In this document: positions 51,826-61,598 of the stretch, one piece after another
How the letters are laid out: every line of letters starts with the position of its first letter
How positions within the stretch are numbered: position 1 is the first letter of the stretch
Source of the DNA: Caproiciproducens galactitolivorans
Lineage (GTDB): Bacteria; Bacillota; Clostridia; Oscillospirales; Acutalibacteraceae
Direction of reading: 5' to 3'
Length of the DNA stretch: 64,000 nt
NCBI RefSeq assembly: GCF_026672255.1
Contig: NZ_JAPOHA010000001.1
Span: 280,893-344,892, forward strand
The notes under the pieces: generated by a model
Told to the model about the DNA's origin: nothing
What the model saw: the letters and a program-made list of their open reading frames with translations, nothing else
Database searches by the model: none
Translations under genes and position numbers: made by a program

Positions 51826-53487
51826 ATGACAGGCTTTGACAATCTATGTATGAACTGTATGTCCGATACGGGCGGCAAAAGAGAATGCCCGAACTGCGGT
51901 TTCAGCGCTGCCGAGCCTCAGATGCGCCACGCGCTTCCGTACAGGACAATGCTGCAGCAGCGGTATATTGTCGGCCGCGCGAAGTCAAGCAACGGTGAAG
52001 GCATCACGTATATCGGCTACGATACGGTTTTAAACATACCGATTGAACTGCGCGAATTTTTTCCCCAGACCCTGTGCGAAAGGCCGGGCGGAAAAGGGGA
52101 CATCTGCGTTATGGGCGGAAGCGAAATCATCTTTGACGAGTGTCTTGCCGCGTTTTTGAACTTTTCGAGGGAAGTTGCCCATCTGCGGGAGCTTTCCGCG
52201 ATTGTGCATATTTATGATATATTTGAAGAAAATCATACGGCATATACCGTTTCCGAATGGAACGAGAGCATTACCCTGCGTTATTTTATTGAGCGCAGCG
52301 GCGGCAACCTGAACTGGAATGCCGCGCGTCAGCTTTTTATGCCGGTTTTGTCCGCGCTCAGTGCAATGCACGCTGTGGGGATCAGCCATCTTGGAATTTC
52401 ACCGGATACGCTGGAAATTATGCAGGACGGCAAAATGAAGCTGGGAAGCTTCTGCATCGGCAGTGTGCGCAGAATGGATACGGATTTGCCGCCGGATCTG
52501 GTGCCCGGCTGTGCGGCAATTGAACAGTACGTAATGGGTTATGTACCGGACGAATCGACGGATGTCTACGGGTTTGCCGCTTCGCTCTTTTTCGCTTTAA
52601 CCGGCACGATTCCTCAGGACGCTTTAAAACGGCGCTCGGATACGCGTCTTTTGATTCCGACAAGCATTATGCGCAGCCTGCCGCCCCATGTTGTATCCGC
52701 GCTGGCGAACGCGTTGCAGGTTTCCCCGGATAAACGCACGCCGACGTTTGAACGGCTGCGCGCGGAATTGTCCGCCGCGCCGACCGTTACGGCAACGATG
52801 GACGAAACAACACAGCGGATTCCAAAACTCGGCAGGGAAGGCGATCAGGAGAAAAAGGGTGTTCCGAATTTTGTATGGATTATCCTCACCTGTGTCGCGG
52901 CATTAATTGTTTTTACCATTGTCGGCATTATCTGGGTATCCAACTCCGACCGCAGCGGCGCGGAAACGCTCGCTTCGGATACTTCGCAGGTGGATTCCTT
53001 CGGATCGGAAATTCCGGACAGCGCGCTGGAATCCGCAGACCCGAACCTGATTTCCGCGCCGAGCTTAATCGGCCAGAGTTTTCAGGATCTGACTTCGTCG
53101 GGTTATTCCTCCGAGAATCAGGATTATCAGGTACTGCTCTCTACCAAGCAGTTCAGCGATACCATTCCGGAGGGATGCATTATTTCCCAGTCGCCCGCGC
53201 CGGGTACAAAAATGGCGAAGGGAACGGCGATTGTTGTGGTTGTCAGTGAAGGCGCCGCCGTGCGTACCCTGCCGTCCATTACCGGAAAAACACTGGCGGA
53301 GGCTTCCGAGACGGTTACCTCGGCCGGATTCACCCCAACCAAAACGGAAGAATACAGTTCTACCGTCGCGCAGGGTCTGGCTATCGGTTACAAAGATGTA
53401 AAAGAAGGCAGCCAGATGGCTTACGGTTCCCAGGTTGTCATCGTAATCAGCAAGGGGCCGGAAGGCGGCGATGATACAACATCCTGA
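51826..53487 (+). CDS. zinc-ribbon, pseudokinase, transmembrane and PASTA-domain protein
   Basis: The 553-residue protein has a zinc ribbon (Cys8, Cys11, Cys21, Cys24), a Hanks-type kinase fold (about residues 45-310), one membrane segment (about 348-370) and two extracytoplasmic PASTA repeats (about 408-545). The kinase active site is lost: the ATP lysine is Arg76, the HRD aspartate is Gly190 (HLGISPD) and DFG reads SFC (208-210). It thus looks like a pseudokinase relative of PknB/PrkC that may bind muropeptide or cell-wall material outside and a partner inside. It is followed by a terminator; yebC lies 42 bases upstream. Confidence 0.78.
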   Translation: MTGFDNLCMNCMSDTGGKRECPNCGFSAAEPQMRHALPYRTMLQQRYIVGRAKSSNGEGITYIGYDTVLNIPIELREFFPQTLCERPGGKGDICVMGGSEIIFDECLAAFLNFSREVAHLRELSAIVHIYDIFEENHTAYTVSEWNESITLRYFIERSGGNLNWNAARQLFMPVLSALSAMHAVGISHLGISPDTLEIMQDGKMKLGSFCIGSVRRMDTDLPPDLVPGCAAIEQYVMGYVPDESTDVYGFAASLFFALTGTIPQDALKRRSDTRLLIPTSIMRSLPPHVVSALANALQVSPDKRTPTFERLRAELSAAPTVTATMDETTQRIPKLGREGDQEKKGVPNFVWIILTCVAALIVFTIVGIIWVSNSDRSGAETLASDTSQVDSFGSEIPDSALESADPNLISAPSLIGQSFQDLTSSGYSSENQDYQVLLSTKQFSDTIPEGCIISQSPAPGTKMAKGTAIVVVVSEGAAVRTLPSITGKTLAEASETVTSAGFTPTKTEEYSSTVAQGLAIGYKDVKEGSQMAYGSQVVIVISKGPEGGDDTTS

Positions 53488-53498
53488 TATTCAGAAAA

Positions 53499-53538
53499 GA
53501 AAAGGACCTGAAACAAGTATTCTTGTTCGGGTCTTTTT
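53499..53538 (+). terminator. terminator after the PASTA protein gene
   Basis: An imperfect stem of about 14 bp (AAAGGACCTGAAACAAG pairing with CTTGTTCGGGTCTTT) is followed by seven T. Confidence 0.75.
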
Positions 53539-53715
53539 TTGTTGCGGTCAGAACCCGCAGGCTACGCCTGAACGGTAACGGCAGCAACCGATTTGACCTG
53601 ACTTATTCCGGTTTTGAAAGAATAATTACAAACATTTAACTACTCATTTTACGGATAGCGTCATATAATAGAACTGTAAGCAATTGTGACGATATCCGAC
53701 AAAGAAAGTGTGAAT

Positions 53716-54675
53716 ATGATTCATTTTGCAAGCCGTACCTTACGAAGAAGAGCACGCCATGTTTTGATTGTTTCAGCAGCTTTTTTGCTGCTTTTTGCCC
53801 TTGGCATGCTGATCGGCCAATTCAGCGGGAAAATGGGGCTGTTCCATGCGGCGAAGCCGACCATGGCCGCGGCGGGAATGCCGACAAATGGAAATGTTCA
53901 AAGCACCCCGCAGCCGGCAGAGAGCGAGGCGGCGTCTTCAGCCTCTTCCAGCACCGCGTCGTCGGCTGAAAAAGAAGCAGTTCCCGCTTATCAGGCGATG
54001 TACCCCCATCTGTACGCCGGAACGCTGGAACCGTCGGCCCCGGTAAAAAAGAAAACGGTCTATCTGACCTTTGACGACGGCCCGTCCAACCTGACGGTAC
54101 CGCTTCTCAACGTACTGGATACATACCACGTGAAGGCGACCTTCTTCGTTATTGGCCGCACCGACCGCCAGAGCGTGGAAGCCATAAAGGAGATTGTCAA
54201 CCGCGGGCACGCAATCGGGGTTCATTCCTATACCCATCAGTACAAACAGATTTATGCCTCACCTGCGGCGTTTTTGGATGATTTTGCAAAAATGCATGAT
54301 CTGATTGAAAACACGACGGGAGTCGATACGAAAATCTACCGGTATGCCGGCGGAAGTGTCAATGGCTATAACAAGAGTACGGCAAGAGATATTATTGCGG
54401 AAATGAACCGGCGCAGATACGTGTATTACGACTGGAACGTGGACTCCGGCGACGCCGAGACAGGCGCCACCGCAAAATCAATTTACCGGGAAGTAATCAA
54501 CGGCGTTCACCGGCACAGTGATTCCGTAGTCTTGTTTCATAATACCAAGTTTAAAGCGAGTACGCTGAATGATATGTCAAAAATCATTAAGACGCTGCAG
54601 AGCCAGGGCTATTCCTTTGAGAAGCTCGACCCGTCCGTCGACAGCGTCTCCTACCGTTTTAACAATATCCCATAA
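53716..54675 (+). CDS. polysaccharide deacetylase (NodB domain), membrane-anchored
   Basis: The 319-residue protein has an N-terminal membrane segment (about residues 16-36), a Ser/Ala/Glu-rich linker (55-90) and a NodB domain with YLTFDDGPS (metal-binding Asp), HSYTH (two metal His) and RYAGGS, where the usual RxPGGS proline is Ala. The family removes N-acetyl groups from peptidoglycan or chitin-like sugars outside the cell. Start ATG 53716 is chosen for the basic-then-hydrophobic N terminus; GTG codons at 53686 and 53710 are also in frame. The ribosome site is weak. Confidence 0.85.
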   Translation: MIHFASRTLRRRARHVLIVSAAFLLLFALGMLIGQFSGKMGLFHAAKPTMAAAGMPTNGNVQSTPQPAESEAASSASSSTASSAEKEAVPAYQAMYPHLYAGTLEPSAPVKKKTVYLTFDDGPSNLTVPLLNVLDTYHVKATFFVIGRTDRQSVEAIKEIVNRGHAIGVHSYTHQYKQIYASPAAFLDDFAKMHDLIENTTGVDTKIYRYAGGSVNGYNKSTARDIIAEMNRRRYVYYDWNVDSGDAETGATAKSIYREVINGVHRHSDSVVLFHNTKFKASTLNDMSKIIKTLQSQGYSFEKLDPSVDSVSYRFNNIP

Positions 54676-54721
54676 AAGGATGGCTGCCGTAAAATAGCTC
54701 CGCTGGAATATACTGCACAAA

Positions 54722-54764
54722 AACTGCGCCTTAATCGGACTTGAAAACCGATTAAGGCGCAGTT
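54722..54764. terminator. bidirectional terminator between the deacetylase and DUF3810 genes
   Basis: A perfect 17-bp stem (54722-54738 with 54748-54764) with a 9-base loop separates converging genes, with TTTTTG after it on the minus strand. The stop codon of the minus-strand gene (54752-54754) lies inside the stem. Confidence 0.85.
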
Positions 54765-55879
54765 GCCTGCTTTGGGGGCTGTTCTTTTTTTGTACGAGAT
54801 TCGGCAAGCAAAAGGTCGACCATCCGCCCGTAACTTTTTACGCCGTCCTCCTGTTTGTTGGCTTTCAGATAGCTGTCGTTTACAGCGCTTGCCGCAACGG
54901 CAACCGGTCCCTCGAACTGCTCCCAATAGGCGTAGTCGTTTGCCAGATCGCGTTTCACGCCGTCGCTGAGCTTCTCATATACTTTACCCGCCGCGCCGCC
55001 GTCGGCGGCACTGAGGGCATTGTATGTATAAATAAAGGCCAGCATATCACCGGAATATTGAAAATCCGGGTCGTCGCTGTTCTCGCAGGCGAGGTAGCCG
55101 ATAAAATTGGCTTCGTCCTCGCGCATATATCCGCGCAGATGGGACAGTTCATGGCACATGGTGGCCGGTATGGAATAGGAAGGAACATCCACGTTTACAT
55201 TGGCCTCAAAGGTAAACGGGAAAAACACGCCCGTAATATTGCACCAGGACATCAGCCTTGAACTGATCACCGGTTTCGGCCGGCCATATCCTGCCAATAA
55301 AAGGGGATACTGTTGATGAACTTTATCAAATGCCGTCTGCGCCTTCTTTGCGGTTTCGTAGATATTCCCGCTGTTAAGCTCCATTACGGATTTGCCGTCG
55401 GTTTTCACCTCTTTGCGAAGCACATTGACTTTATCGCCAAGGGTGCTGCACAGCGCGGCAAGCTCGGCTTTTGAAGACGGTCTGACATCCAGCCCGGAGG
55501 TTTGGGCAAAGGGATACCGGCTGTAGTTGATTCCGCAGTCGAGCACAAAAACAAAATAAAGAACGCTGGCAAGGCAGACCGGGGTAATCAGGGAAAGAAA
55601 CAGGAGCTTTCCGCGGCTTCCTTTTCCCTTTATGATCTTCACGATGCAGGCGATCAGGTAAATTACGATGCCGATGATCAACAGCGCAATCAGCAGCTCC
55701 GCTATCGAAAACGGGACAAGTGAAGTTACAAAGTTTACGCTTTTGGACAACACAGGGTAAACCGTTATTGCATACCATTCCGCAAAAGCAGGATACCGGG
55801 AGGCTATGTACGAAAGTAAAAATGCGGCCGGTGCAAAGGCAAGCAGCCACAGTCGTTTATAAGAAAGGATTTTTTTCAT
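54752..55879 (-). CDS. DUF3810 membrane protein with HExxH metallopeptidase motif
   Basis: The 375-residue protein has about three N-terminal membrane segments (residues 8-25, 40-65, 75-105) and a large outside domain with CHELSHLRG, an HExxH zinc motif, followed by EDEANFIGY, whose glutamate could be the third ligand. This is the DUF3810 family of predicted membrane zinc peptidases. ATG 55879 follows GGAGGTG. The substrate is unknown. Its last codons are part of the terminator stem. Confidence 0.82.
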   Translation of the reverse strand: MKKILSYKRLWLLAFAPAAFLLSYIASRYPAFAEWYAITVYPVLSKSVNFVTSLVPFSIAELLIALLIIGIVIYLIACIVKIIKGKGSRGKLLFLSLITPVCLASVLYFVFVLDCGINYSRYPFAQTSGLDVRPSSKAELAALCSTLGDKVNVLRKEVKTDGKSVMELNSGNIYETAKKAQTAFDKVHQQYPLLLAGYGRPKPVISSRLMSWCNITGVFFPFTFEANVNVDVPSYSIPATMCHELSHLRGYMREDEANFIGYLACENSDDPDFQYSGDMLAFIYTYNALSAADGGAAGKVYEKLSDGVKRDLANDYAYWEQFEGPVAVAASAVNDSYLKANKQEDGVKSYGRMVDLLLAESRTKKEQPPKQATAP

Positions 55880-56009
55880 TGGAACACCTCCGCTTTCGTT
55901 TATTGTAGTATATTGTCGAAGAAGCGTCAATGGAATCGCGTTCCAAGCAATGCTTTTCAATAAATGGGCGGGCGTGAGCGGATTTGCCCATATTTATACA
56001 GAATTTAAG

Positions 56010-56038
56010 TTGCCTATATACCATAAAAATGGTATGAT
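56010..56038 (+). promoter_or_regulatory. promoter of the LURP-one-like gene
   Basis: TTGCCT (56010-56015) and TATGAT (56033-56038) have a 17-base spacer, with TGG before the -10 box. It lies 37 bases before the ATG. Confidence 0.65.
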
Positions 56039-56074
56039 AAACAATAATCTTTATTTTTAAGGGGAGGCTGGCGC

Positions 56075-56566
56075 ATGAAGTTTTTTATTAAGCAGAGCAC
56101 CGGCACAGACGCTCTTTTTACCATTATTGATACGCTGGGCCAATCGGTTTACCGCGTTACCGGCGATTCCCTTGCCATTGGAAGCAAGTTTTATTTCATT
56201 GACGGCAGTGCAAACGAAGCGGCCAAAATTGTAAGCTTAGGCCTGACGGCTTCGTCAAAATATACGATATTCATACATGATAAGGAATGCGCCCGTGTAA
56301 ACCGGAGCTTTACTTCGCAGCATCATCCGGTAAAAATCAGGGGCGTGAAATGGCACTTTCGCGGCGATCTTATGGAACGCTCCTATGATTTGATCAATGA
56401 GGATTCGGCTGTCGTGATGACCCACGGACGATGCTGGAATGAAAACGGCGACTGCTTTGCCGTTGATATTACAAATGAATCCGATGTCCTGCTCTGTCTG
56501 TGCATTGCAGTTATCCTGGACAGCACGGTGATCGGGGGTTCCGCCAAAGCGGTGCCGGCGAACTGA
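56075..56566 (+). CDS. LURP-one-related (tubby-like) family protein
   Basis: The 163-residue protein shows the LOR/YxjI-type pattern of short beta strands: FFIKQS near the start, then YRVTGDSL, repeated (F/Y)xIxD and GxxW(H)F elements and a hydrophobic C-terminal helix (about residues 140-155) as in tubby-like folds. Function of bacterial members is not known. AGGGGAGG precedes the ATG. It is a single gene before valS. Confidence 0.65.
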   Translation: MKFFIKQSTGTDALFTIIDTLGQSVYRVTGDSLAIGSKFYFIDGSANEAAKIVSLGLTASSKYTIFIHDKECARVNRSFTSQHHPVKIRGVKWHFRGDLMERSYDLINEDSAVVMTHGRCWNENGDCFAVDITNESDVLLCLCIAVILDSTVIGGSAKAVPAN

Positions 56567-56572
56567 CCGGAA

Positions 56573-56601
56573 TTGACAAATTAGCCCCGCAATGCAATAA
56601 T
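56573..56601 (+). promoter_or_regulatory. promoter of valS
   Basis: TTGACA (56573-56578) and AATAAT (56596-56601) with a 17-base spacer lie 95 bases before valS. The leader is too short for a T-box and shows none of its conserved bases. Confidence 0.6.
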
Positions 56602-56696
56602 AGAGTACTGTGATTTATTAAATTATGGCAAAGGTGTATCTTAACATGGCAATACATTAATTTGAAATACAGGGGAAAAACCCAGGAGGGAAATCT

Positions 56697-59321
56697 ATGA
56701 GCAGGGAACTGGCAAAGACCTATAATCCGCAGGAGGTAGAGGACAGAATTTATGACTTCTGGTTGTCCGGCGGATATTTTCACGCAAAGGTGGATCCGGA
56801 GAAAAAACCGTATACAATCGTAATCCCGCCCCCGAACATTACCGGGCAGCTTCATATGGGACATGCCCTGGATGAAACTTTACAGGATATTCTGATTCGC
56901 TGGAGAAGAATGCAGGGCTATTCGGCTCTTTGGGTACCGGGAACCGACCACGCTTCCATTGCGACAGAGGCGAAAATTGTCGAGGCGATGCGCGAGGAAG
57001 GCCTTTCAAAGGACGATATCGGCCGTGACGCATTCTTGGAGCGCGCCTGGAAATGGAAAGAAAAATACGGCGGACGCATTGTTGAGCAATTGAAAAAGCT
57101 GGGTTCCTCCTGCGACTGGGAACGCGAACGCTTTACGCTTGACGAAGGCTGTTCCAAGGCGGTTCGTGAAGTTTTTGTAAGGCTGTATGATAAAGGGCTG
57201 ATTTACCGCGGCGAGCGCATTATCAACTGGTGCCCGCACTGCCGTACCTCCATTTCCGACGCGGAAGTGGATTTCAGTGAGCATGACGGGTTCTTCTGGC
57301 ATCTGCGCTATCCGTTCAAGGACGGCAGCGGTTCTATTCAGCTTGCCACAACCCGGCCGGAAACCATGCTGGGCGATACCGCCGTGGCCGTGCATCCGGA
57401 AGACGAACGCTATGCGGACCTGATCGGCAAAACGCTGATTCTGCCGATTGTCGGGCGCGAAATCCCGATAATCGCCGATACGTATGTTGAGCGCGATTTC
57501 GGAACCGGCGTGGTGAAAATTACCCCGGCGCATGACCCGAACGACTTTGAGGTCGGTCTGCGCCACGATCTGCCGGTTATCAACGTGATGGACGACAGCG
57601 GCAATATGAATGAAAATGCCGGTAAATACGCCGGGATGCCTTCGCTGGAAGCCCGCGAGAAGATCGTGGAAGAGCTGAAGGAAAAAGGATTTTTGGTTGC
57701 GGTGGAACCGATTAAGCACAACGTCGGCTCCTGCTACCGCTGCGGAACGGTTGTGGAACCGCGGGTTTCGAAGCAGTGGTTTGTAAAAATGAAACCCCTG
57801 GCGGAGCCTGCAATCGAGCAGGTGAAAGACGGAAAGACCAAATTTGTTCCGGAACGCTTTGAAAAAATCTATTATCACTGGATGGAAAACATCAAAGACT
57901 GGTGCATTTCGCGTCAGCTTTGGTGGGGCCACCGTATTCCCGCCTGGTACTGCCAGGACTGCGGAGAAATGATCGTTGCGCGCGAAGAACCGCACACCTG
58001 CCCGAAATGCGGTTCCAAGAACCTGAAGCAGGACGAGGATACGCTTGATACGTGGTTCAGTTCCGCGCTCTGGCCGTTTTCCACACTGGGCTGGCCGGAT
58101 CAGACCGAGGATTTGAAATATTTCTATCCGACCGATACGCTTGTTACCGGCTATGATATTATCTTTTTCTGGGTTGCGCGCATGATTTTCTCTGCCATCG
58201 AACAGACCGGAGAGGTTCCGTTCAACACGGTTTTGATTCACGGCTTGGTACGCGACGCACAGGGCAGAAAAATGAGCAAGTCGCTCGGCAACGGGGTCGA
58301 CCCGCTTGAGATTATTGACAAATACGGCGCGGACGCGCTCCGCTTTATGCTTGCCACAGGCAACAGCCCCGGGAACGACATGCGTTTCTCCGATGAAAAA
58401 GTACAGTCCAGCCGCAACTTTGCGAATAAGATCTGGAATGCGTCCCGCTTTATTCTGATGAATATTGACGGCCATGATGTGAAGAATACACTTCCGGACG
58501 AGCTCGCCATGGAAGATCAGTGGATTCTTGACTCCTTTAACCGTGTGACGAAGGAAATTACCGAGAACCTTGAACATTTTGAGCTGGGTATCGCCGTGCA
58601 GAAGCTGTACGACTTTTTATGGGACGAATTCTGCGACTGGTATATTGAAATTGCAAAGATCCGCCTGAATTCCGAAGACGAAAAGACGGCGCAGAATGTG
58701 CGCCGGGTGCTTGTTTGGGTCATGAGCGGCACGCTCAAGCTGCTGCATCCGTTTATGCCGTACATTACGGAGGAAATCTGGCAGACCCTTCCGCACGAGG
58801 GCGAAGCCATCATGGTTTCCAAATGGCCGGAATTTGAGGAAGCACACTGCTTCCCGCAGGCCGCGGACAATATGCGCAGCATTATGGAGGCAATCCGTGC
58901 CGTGCGGAACCGCCGTTCCGAAATGAACGTGCCGCCGTCACGCAAAACGCATCTGTATATTGCCACCGGTTCGAAGAAGGTCTTTGAAGACGGCGTTGAA
59001 ATCCTGAAAAAACTTGCTTATGCAAACGACGTGGATATCGGGGAAGAATTTGAACTCGACGGTACGGTGACCATTGTTACCGCGGATGCAAAACTTTACA
59101 TTCCTATGTCCGAACTGGTAGATAAAAAGGCGGAGCTGGAACGCCTTACGAAAGAACTGGAATCCGCGCAAAAGCAGTATGCCAACGCGCAGGCAAAACT
59201 GAGCAATGAGAAATTCATCTCCAAAGCACCGGCAAACGTTGTCGAGGGTGTGAAGCAGAACGCGGAAAAACTGAGCGAGCATATTGCTTTGATTCAGTCT
59301 GGTATCGAGGCTCTGAAATAA
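56697..59321 (+). CDS. valS: valyl-tRNA synthetase
   Basis: The 874-residue protein has the class I synthetase motifs [15 protein letters not shown] (HIGH region, about residues 42-56) and KMSKS (about 523), the editing CP1 domain between them, a zinc-type cysteine cluster (CQDCGE...CPKCGSKN), an anticodon domain and a C-terminal coiled-coil arm. It charges tRNA-Val and edits threonine. AGGAGGG precedes the ATG. A small terminator and folC follow. Confidence 0.96.
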   Translation: MSRELAKTYNPQEVEDRIYDFWLSGGYFHAKVDPEKKPYTIVIPPPNITGQLHMGHALDETLQDILIRWRRMQGYSALWVPGTDHASIATEAKIVEAMREEGLSKDDIGRDAFLERAWKWKEKYGGRIVEQLKKLGSSCDWERERFTLDEGCSKAVREVFVRLYDKGLIYRGERIINWCPHCRTSISDAEVDFSEHDGFFWHLRYPFKDGSGSIQLATTRPETMLGDTAVAVHPEDERYADLIGKTLILPIVGREIPIIADTYVERDFGTGVVKITPAHDPNDFEVGLRHDLPVINVMDDSGNMNENAGKYAGMPSLEAREKIVEELKEKGFLVAVEPIKHNVGSCYRCGTVVEPRVSKQWFVKMKPLAEPAIEQVKDGKTKFVPERFEKIYYHWMENIKDWCISRQLWWGHRIPAWYCQDCGEMIVAREEPHTCPKCGSKNLKQDEDTLDTWFSSALWPFSTLGWPDQTEDLKYFYPTDTLVTGYDIIFFWVARMIFSAIEQTGEVPFNTVLIHGLVRDAQGRKMSKSLGNGVDPLEIIDKYGADALRFMLATGNSPGNDMRFSDEKVQSSRNFANKIWNASRFILMNIDGHDVKNTLPDELAMEDQWILDSFNRVTKEITENLEHFELGIAVQKLYDFLWDEFCDWYIEIAKIRLNSEDEKTAQNVRRVLVWVMSGTLKLLHPFMPYITEEIWQTLPHEGEAIMVSKWPEFEEAHCFPQAADNMRSIMEAIRAVRNRRSEMNVPPSRKTHLYIATGSKKVFEDGVEILKKLAYANDVDIGEEFELDGTVTIVTADAKLYIPMSELVDKKAELERLTKELESAQKQYANAQAKLSNEKFISKAPANVVEGVKQNAEKLSEHIALIQSGIEALK

Positions 59322-59330
59322 TCAAAAATC

Positions 59331-59360
59331 AAGGCGGACATTGTGTCCGCCTTTCATTTT
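59331..59360 (+). terminator. terminator after valS
   Basis: A 9-bp perfect stem (59331-59339 with 59345-59353) is followed by a TCATTTTC run; the T-tract is modest, so some read-through into folC is possible. Confidence 0.65.
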
Positions 59361-59381
59361 CAAAATGCAGGTGAATAAGAA

Positions 59382-60671
59382 ATGACGTATGAGGAAGCAT
59401 TAAACAAAATAGCGTCGCTGATGCGCTTCGGCTCAAAACCGGGGCTGGAACGGATTCAAAAACTGCTTCAAAGGATGGGAAACCCGCAGGACAGCCTGAA
59501 ATTTGTGCACGTTGCAGGCACGAACGGAAAAGGCTCCACCTGTGCGCTGATCGCCTCTGTTTTAAAGAAATCCGGTTATAAAACCGGACTGTTTATATCG
59601 CCCTATATTACGGATTTCTGCGAACGGATGCAGATCAACGGGGAAAAGATTTCCCATGAAGAGCTGGCCGAAATCGTGGAAAAGCTATTCCCGCTTGTGG
59701 AGAAGATGAACGAAAACGGCGAAATCATAACGGAATTTGAGTTGGTAACCGCGATCGCTTTTCAATGGTTTGCCCAAAAGCAATGTGATCTTGTCGTGCT
59801 GGAGGTTGGCCTTGGGGGCCGCCTTGACGCGACCAATGTGATTCAAACCCCGCTTGTGTCCGTAATCACTTCGATTTCTCTGGATCATACGAAAGTGCTG
59901 GGGGATACGCTGGAGCAGATCGCGTATGAAAAAAGCGGAATTATTAAAGACGGCGGCGTTACCGTCTGTTACCCGGATCAGAAAAAGGAAGCCCTTGCAA
60001 TCATCCGGAAAACGGCGGCCGGGCGAAATAACCGCTTTGTCCTTGCCGACAAGAAAAGCGTCGTACCGCTTTCCATGAATCTGACCGGTACGGGTCTGCT
60101 GTACGAGGATTTGCTGGTGAACCTGCCGTTCCTGGGGGAGCATCAGATTAAGAACGCCGTTACCGCGCTCGCCGTGCTCGAAGTTCTGAAGGAAGAAGGC
60201 TACCATATTTCCGGGCACAGCGTCGAATCCGGTTTTGCCTGCGCAAGCTTTCCGGCCAGAATGGAAGTGCTGTCGGTAAATCCGACGATCATTCTTGACG
60301 GCGCGCATAATCCGGACGGGATGGCAGCGCTGGCCGACGCGGTCAGAAAATACCTTCCCGGTAAAAAAATCACGGCCATTGTCGGCATGCTTGCCGATAA
60401 AGACGTGAAATCGTCGCTCCATTTCCTTGCGGGGCTGTTTACAAACGTCATCACGCTGGCGCCGAATAATCCGCGCGCGATGAAAGCGGAGGACCTTGCC
60501 GAACGCTTCCGTCTGAACGGAATACCCGCGCAGGCGATGGAAAACGCCGGGGAAGCCCTTCAAAAGGGAATGTCGCTGGCTGGCGAAGACGGCGCTCTGC
60601 TTATTTGCGGTTCTCTTTATCTTGCGGGGGATATCCGTCCGCTTGTGCTGAATCTGCTTTCCAAAAAATAA
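59382..60671 (+). CDS. folC: folylpolyglutamate synthase / dihydrofolate synthase
   Basis: The 429-residue protein has the FolC/Mur ligase signature: P-loop GTNGKGSTCALI (about residues 47-58), EVGLGGRLDATN, the KSGI element with the carbamylated lysine, and DGAHNPDGMAAL. It adds glutamate to folates. It follows valS by 60 bases, as is common in Firmicutes. Confidence 0.95.
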   Translation: MTYEEALNKIASLMRFGSKPGLERIQKLLQRMGNPQDSLKFVHVAGTNGKGSTCALIASVLKKSGYKTGLFISPYITDFCERMQINGEKISHEELAEIVEKLFPLVEKMNENGEIITEFELVTAIAFQWFAQKQCDLVVLEVGLGGRLDATNVIQTPLVSVITSISLDHTKVLGDTLEQIAYEKSGIIKDGGVTVCYPDQKKEALAIIRKTAAGRNNRFVLADKKSVVPLSMNLTGTGLLYEDLLVNLPFLGEHQIKNAVTALAVLEVLKEEGYHISGHSVESGFACASFPARMEVLSVNPTIILDGAHNPDGMAALADAVRKYLPGKKITAIVGMLADKDVKSSLHFLAGLFTNVITLAPNNPRAMKAEDLAERFRLNGIPAQAMENAGEALQKGMSLAGEDGALLICGSLYLAGDIRPLVLNLLSKK

Positions 60672-60714
60672 AAAAACGGCTTGTCCGCAAATTTCGAGTA
60701 AAAATTTACATCGT

Positions 60715-60747
60715 ATCCCTTATCTTATTAGATGAGGGATTTTTTTA
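60715..60747 (+). terminator. terminator after folC
   Basis: An 11-bp stem with one G-U pair (60715-60725 with 60730-60740) is followed by seven T. Confidence 0.82.
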
Positions 60748-60828
60748 TTGCACTTTTTTATTTTTGTGTATAAATGGCAGGGACTTCGCCAATAATAAAA
60801 GATTACATAAAAGCATGGAGGTTTCGCA

Positions 60829-61164
60829 ATGAGCGTCAGACTACTGTTAAAGGACGGAGAGATGACAGCGATTCTGAGCGGAGAAATTGATCACCACTCC
60901 GCACGGGAAATCCGCGGCGAGGTGGACGAGGCCGCGTCAAAGGTTAAACCAAAGCGGCTGACACTTGATTTTTCGGGCGTGCAGTTCATGGACAGCTCCG
61001 GTATCGGCCTTGTTATGGGGCGCTGCAAGCTGATGCAGATGTGGGGCGGCAGTGTACGAATCGCAAATCTTAACCCAAAGATTGAAAAAATTGTATCTCT
61101 GGCAGGCTTAAATCAGCTCTGCACGATCGTAAAGGATGTGAATGATCATGAAGCCTACGAATGA
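60829..61164 (+). CDS. spoIIAA: anti-sigma F factor antagonist
   Basis: The 111-residue STAS-domain protein has the MDSSGIGLVMGR motif (about residues 54-66) containing the serine that SpoIIAB phosphorylates. In the forespore dephosphorylated SpoIIAA releases sigma F from SpoIIAB. It is the first gene of the spoIIA operon and overlaps spoIIAB. GGAGG lies before the ATG. Confidence 0.93.
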   Translation: MSVRLLLKDGEMTAILSGEIDHHSAREIRGEVDEAASKVKPKRLTLDFSGVQFMDSSGIGLVMGRCKLMQMWGGSVRIANLNPKIEKIVSLAGLNQLCTIVKDVNDHEAYE

Positions 61165-61597
61165 AATGACGGTCTCCTTTTTAAGCTGTTCGGCAAACGA
61201 ATCTTTCGGAAGAGCTGCGGTGGCGGCGTTTGCGGCTCAGCTTGATCCCACCATCGATGAACTCAGCGATATTAAAACGGCGGTATCCGAAGCGGTTACA
61301 AATTGCATTGTTCATGCTTACCGCGATACCATCGGTGTCATATACATAACCTGCAAATTATATGAAAACGGCCAAATCAGCATCCGGATCCGCGACAAAG
61401 GCTGCGGAATTGAAGATGTGGAGAAGGCGATGCAGCCGTTGTTTACCACATCCGACAGCGAAGAGCGCGCGGGACTGGGCTTTGCCGTGATGGAGAGCTT
61501 TATGGATACCTTGAGGGTTACTTCGAAGCCGGGCAAGGGAACGTCGGTCACCATGCATAAAACCATTAAACGCCGCCAGGCGGAAAAGAATACTTAA
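61148..61597 (+). CDS. spoIIAB: anti-sigma F factor, serine kinase
   Basis: The 149-residue GHKL kinase has the N box EAVTNCIVHAY (about residues 43-53), the G1 box DKGCGIED and the lid/G2 region ERAGLGFAVM. It binds and inhibits sigma F and phosphorylates SpoIIAA. ATG 61148 has GGATG at proper spacing; an ATG at 61142 is possible. It overlaps spoIIAA by 17 bases and is 1 base from sigF. Confidence 0.93.
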   Translation: MKPTNEMTVSFLSCSANESFGRAAVAAFAAQLDPTIDELSDIKTAVSEAVTNCIVHAYRDTIGVIYITCKLYENGQISIRIRDKGCGIEDVEKAMQPLFTTSDSEERAGLGFAVMESFMDTLRVTSKPGKGTSVTMHKTIKRRQAEKNT

Positions 61598-61598
61598 A

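Noticed and set aside
56567..56696. T-box riboswitch before valS
   Set aside because: The leader is under 130 bases and shows no T-box sequence or antiterminator, while a promoter can be placed inside it.
57006..58577. A 523-codon open frame antisense to valS
   Set aside because: It lies wholly opposite a clear valyl-tRNA synthetase, has no ribosome site or recognisable domain, and its composition is what reverse reading of a GC-biased gene gives.
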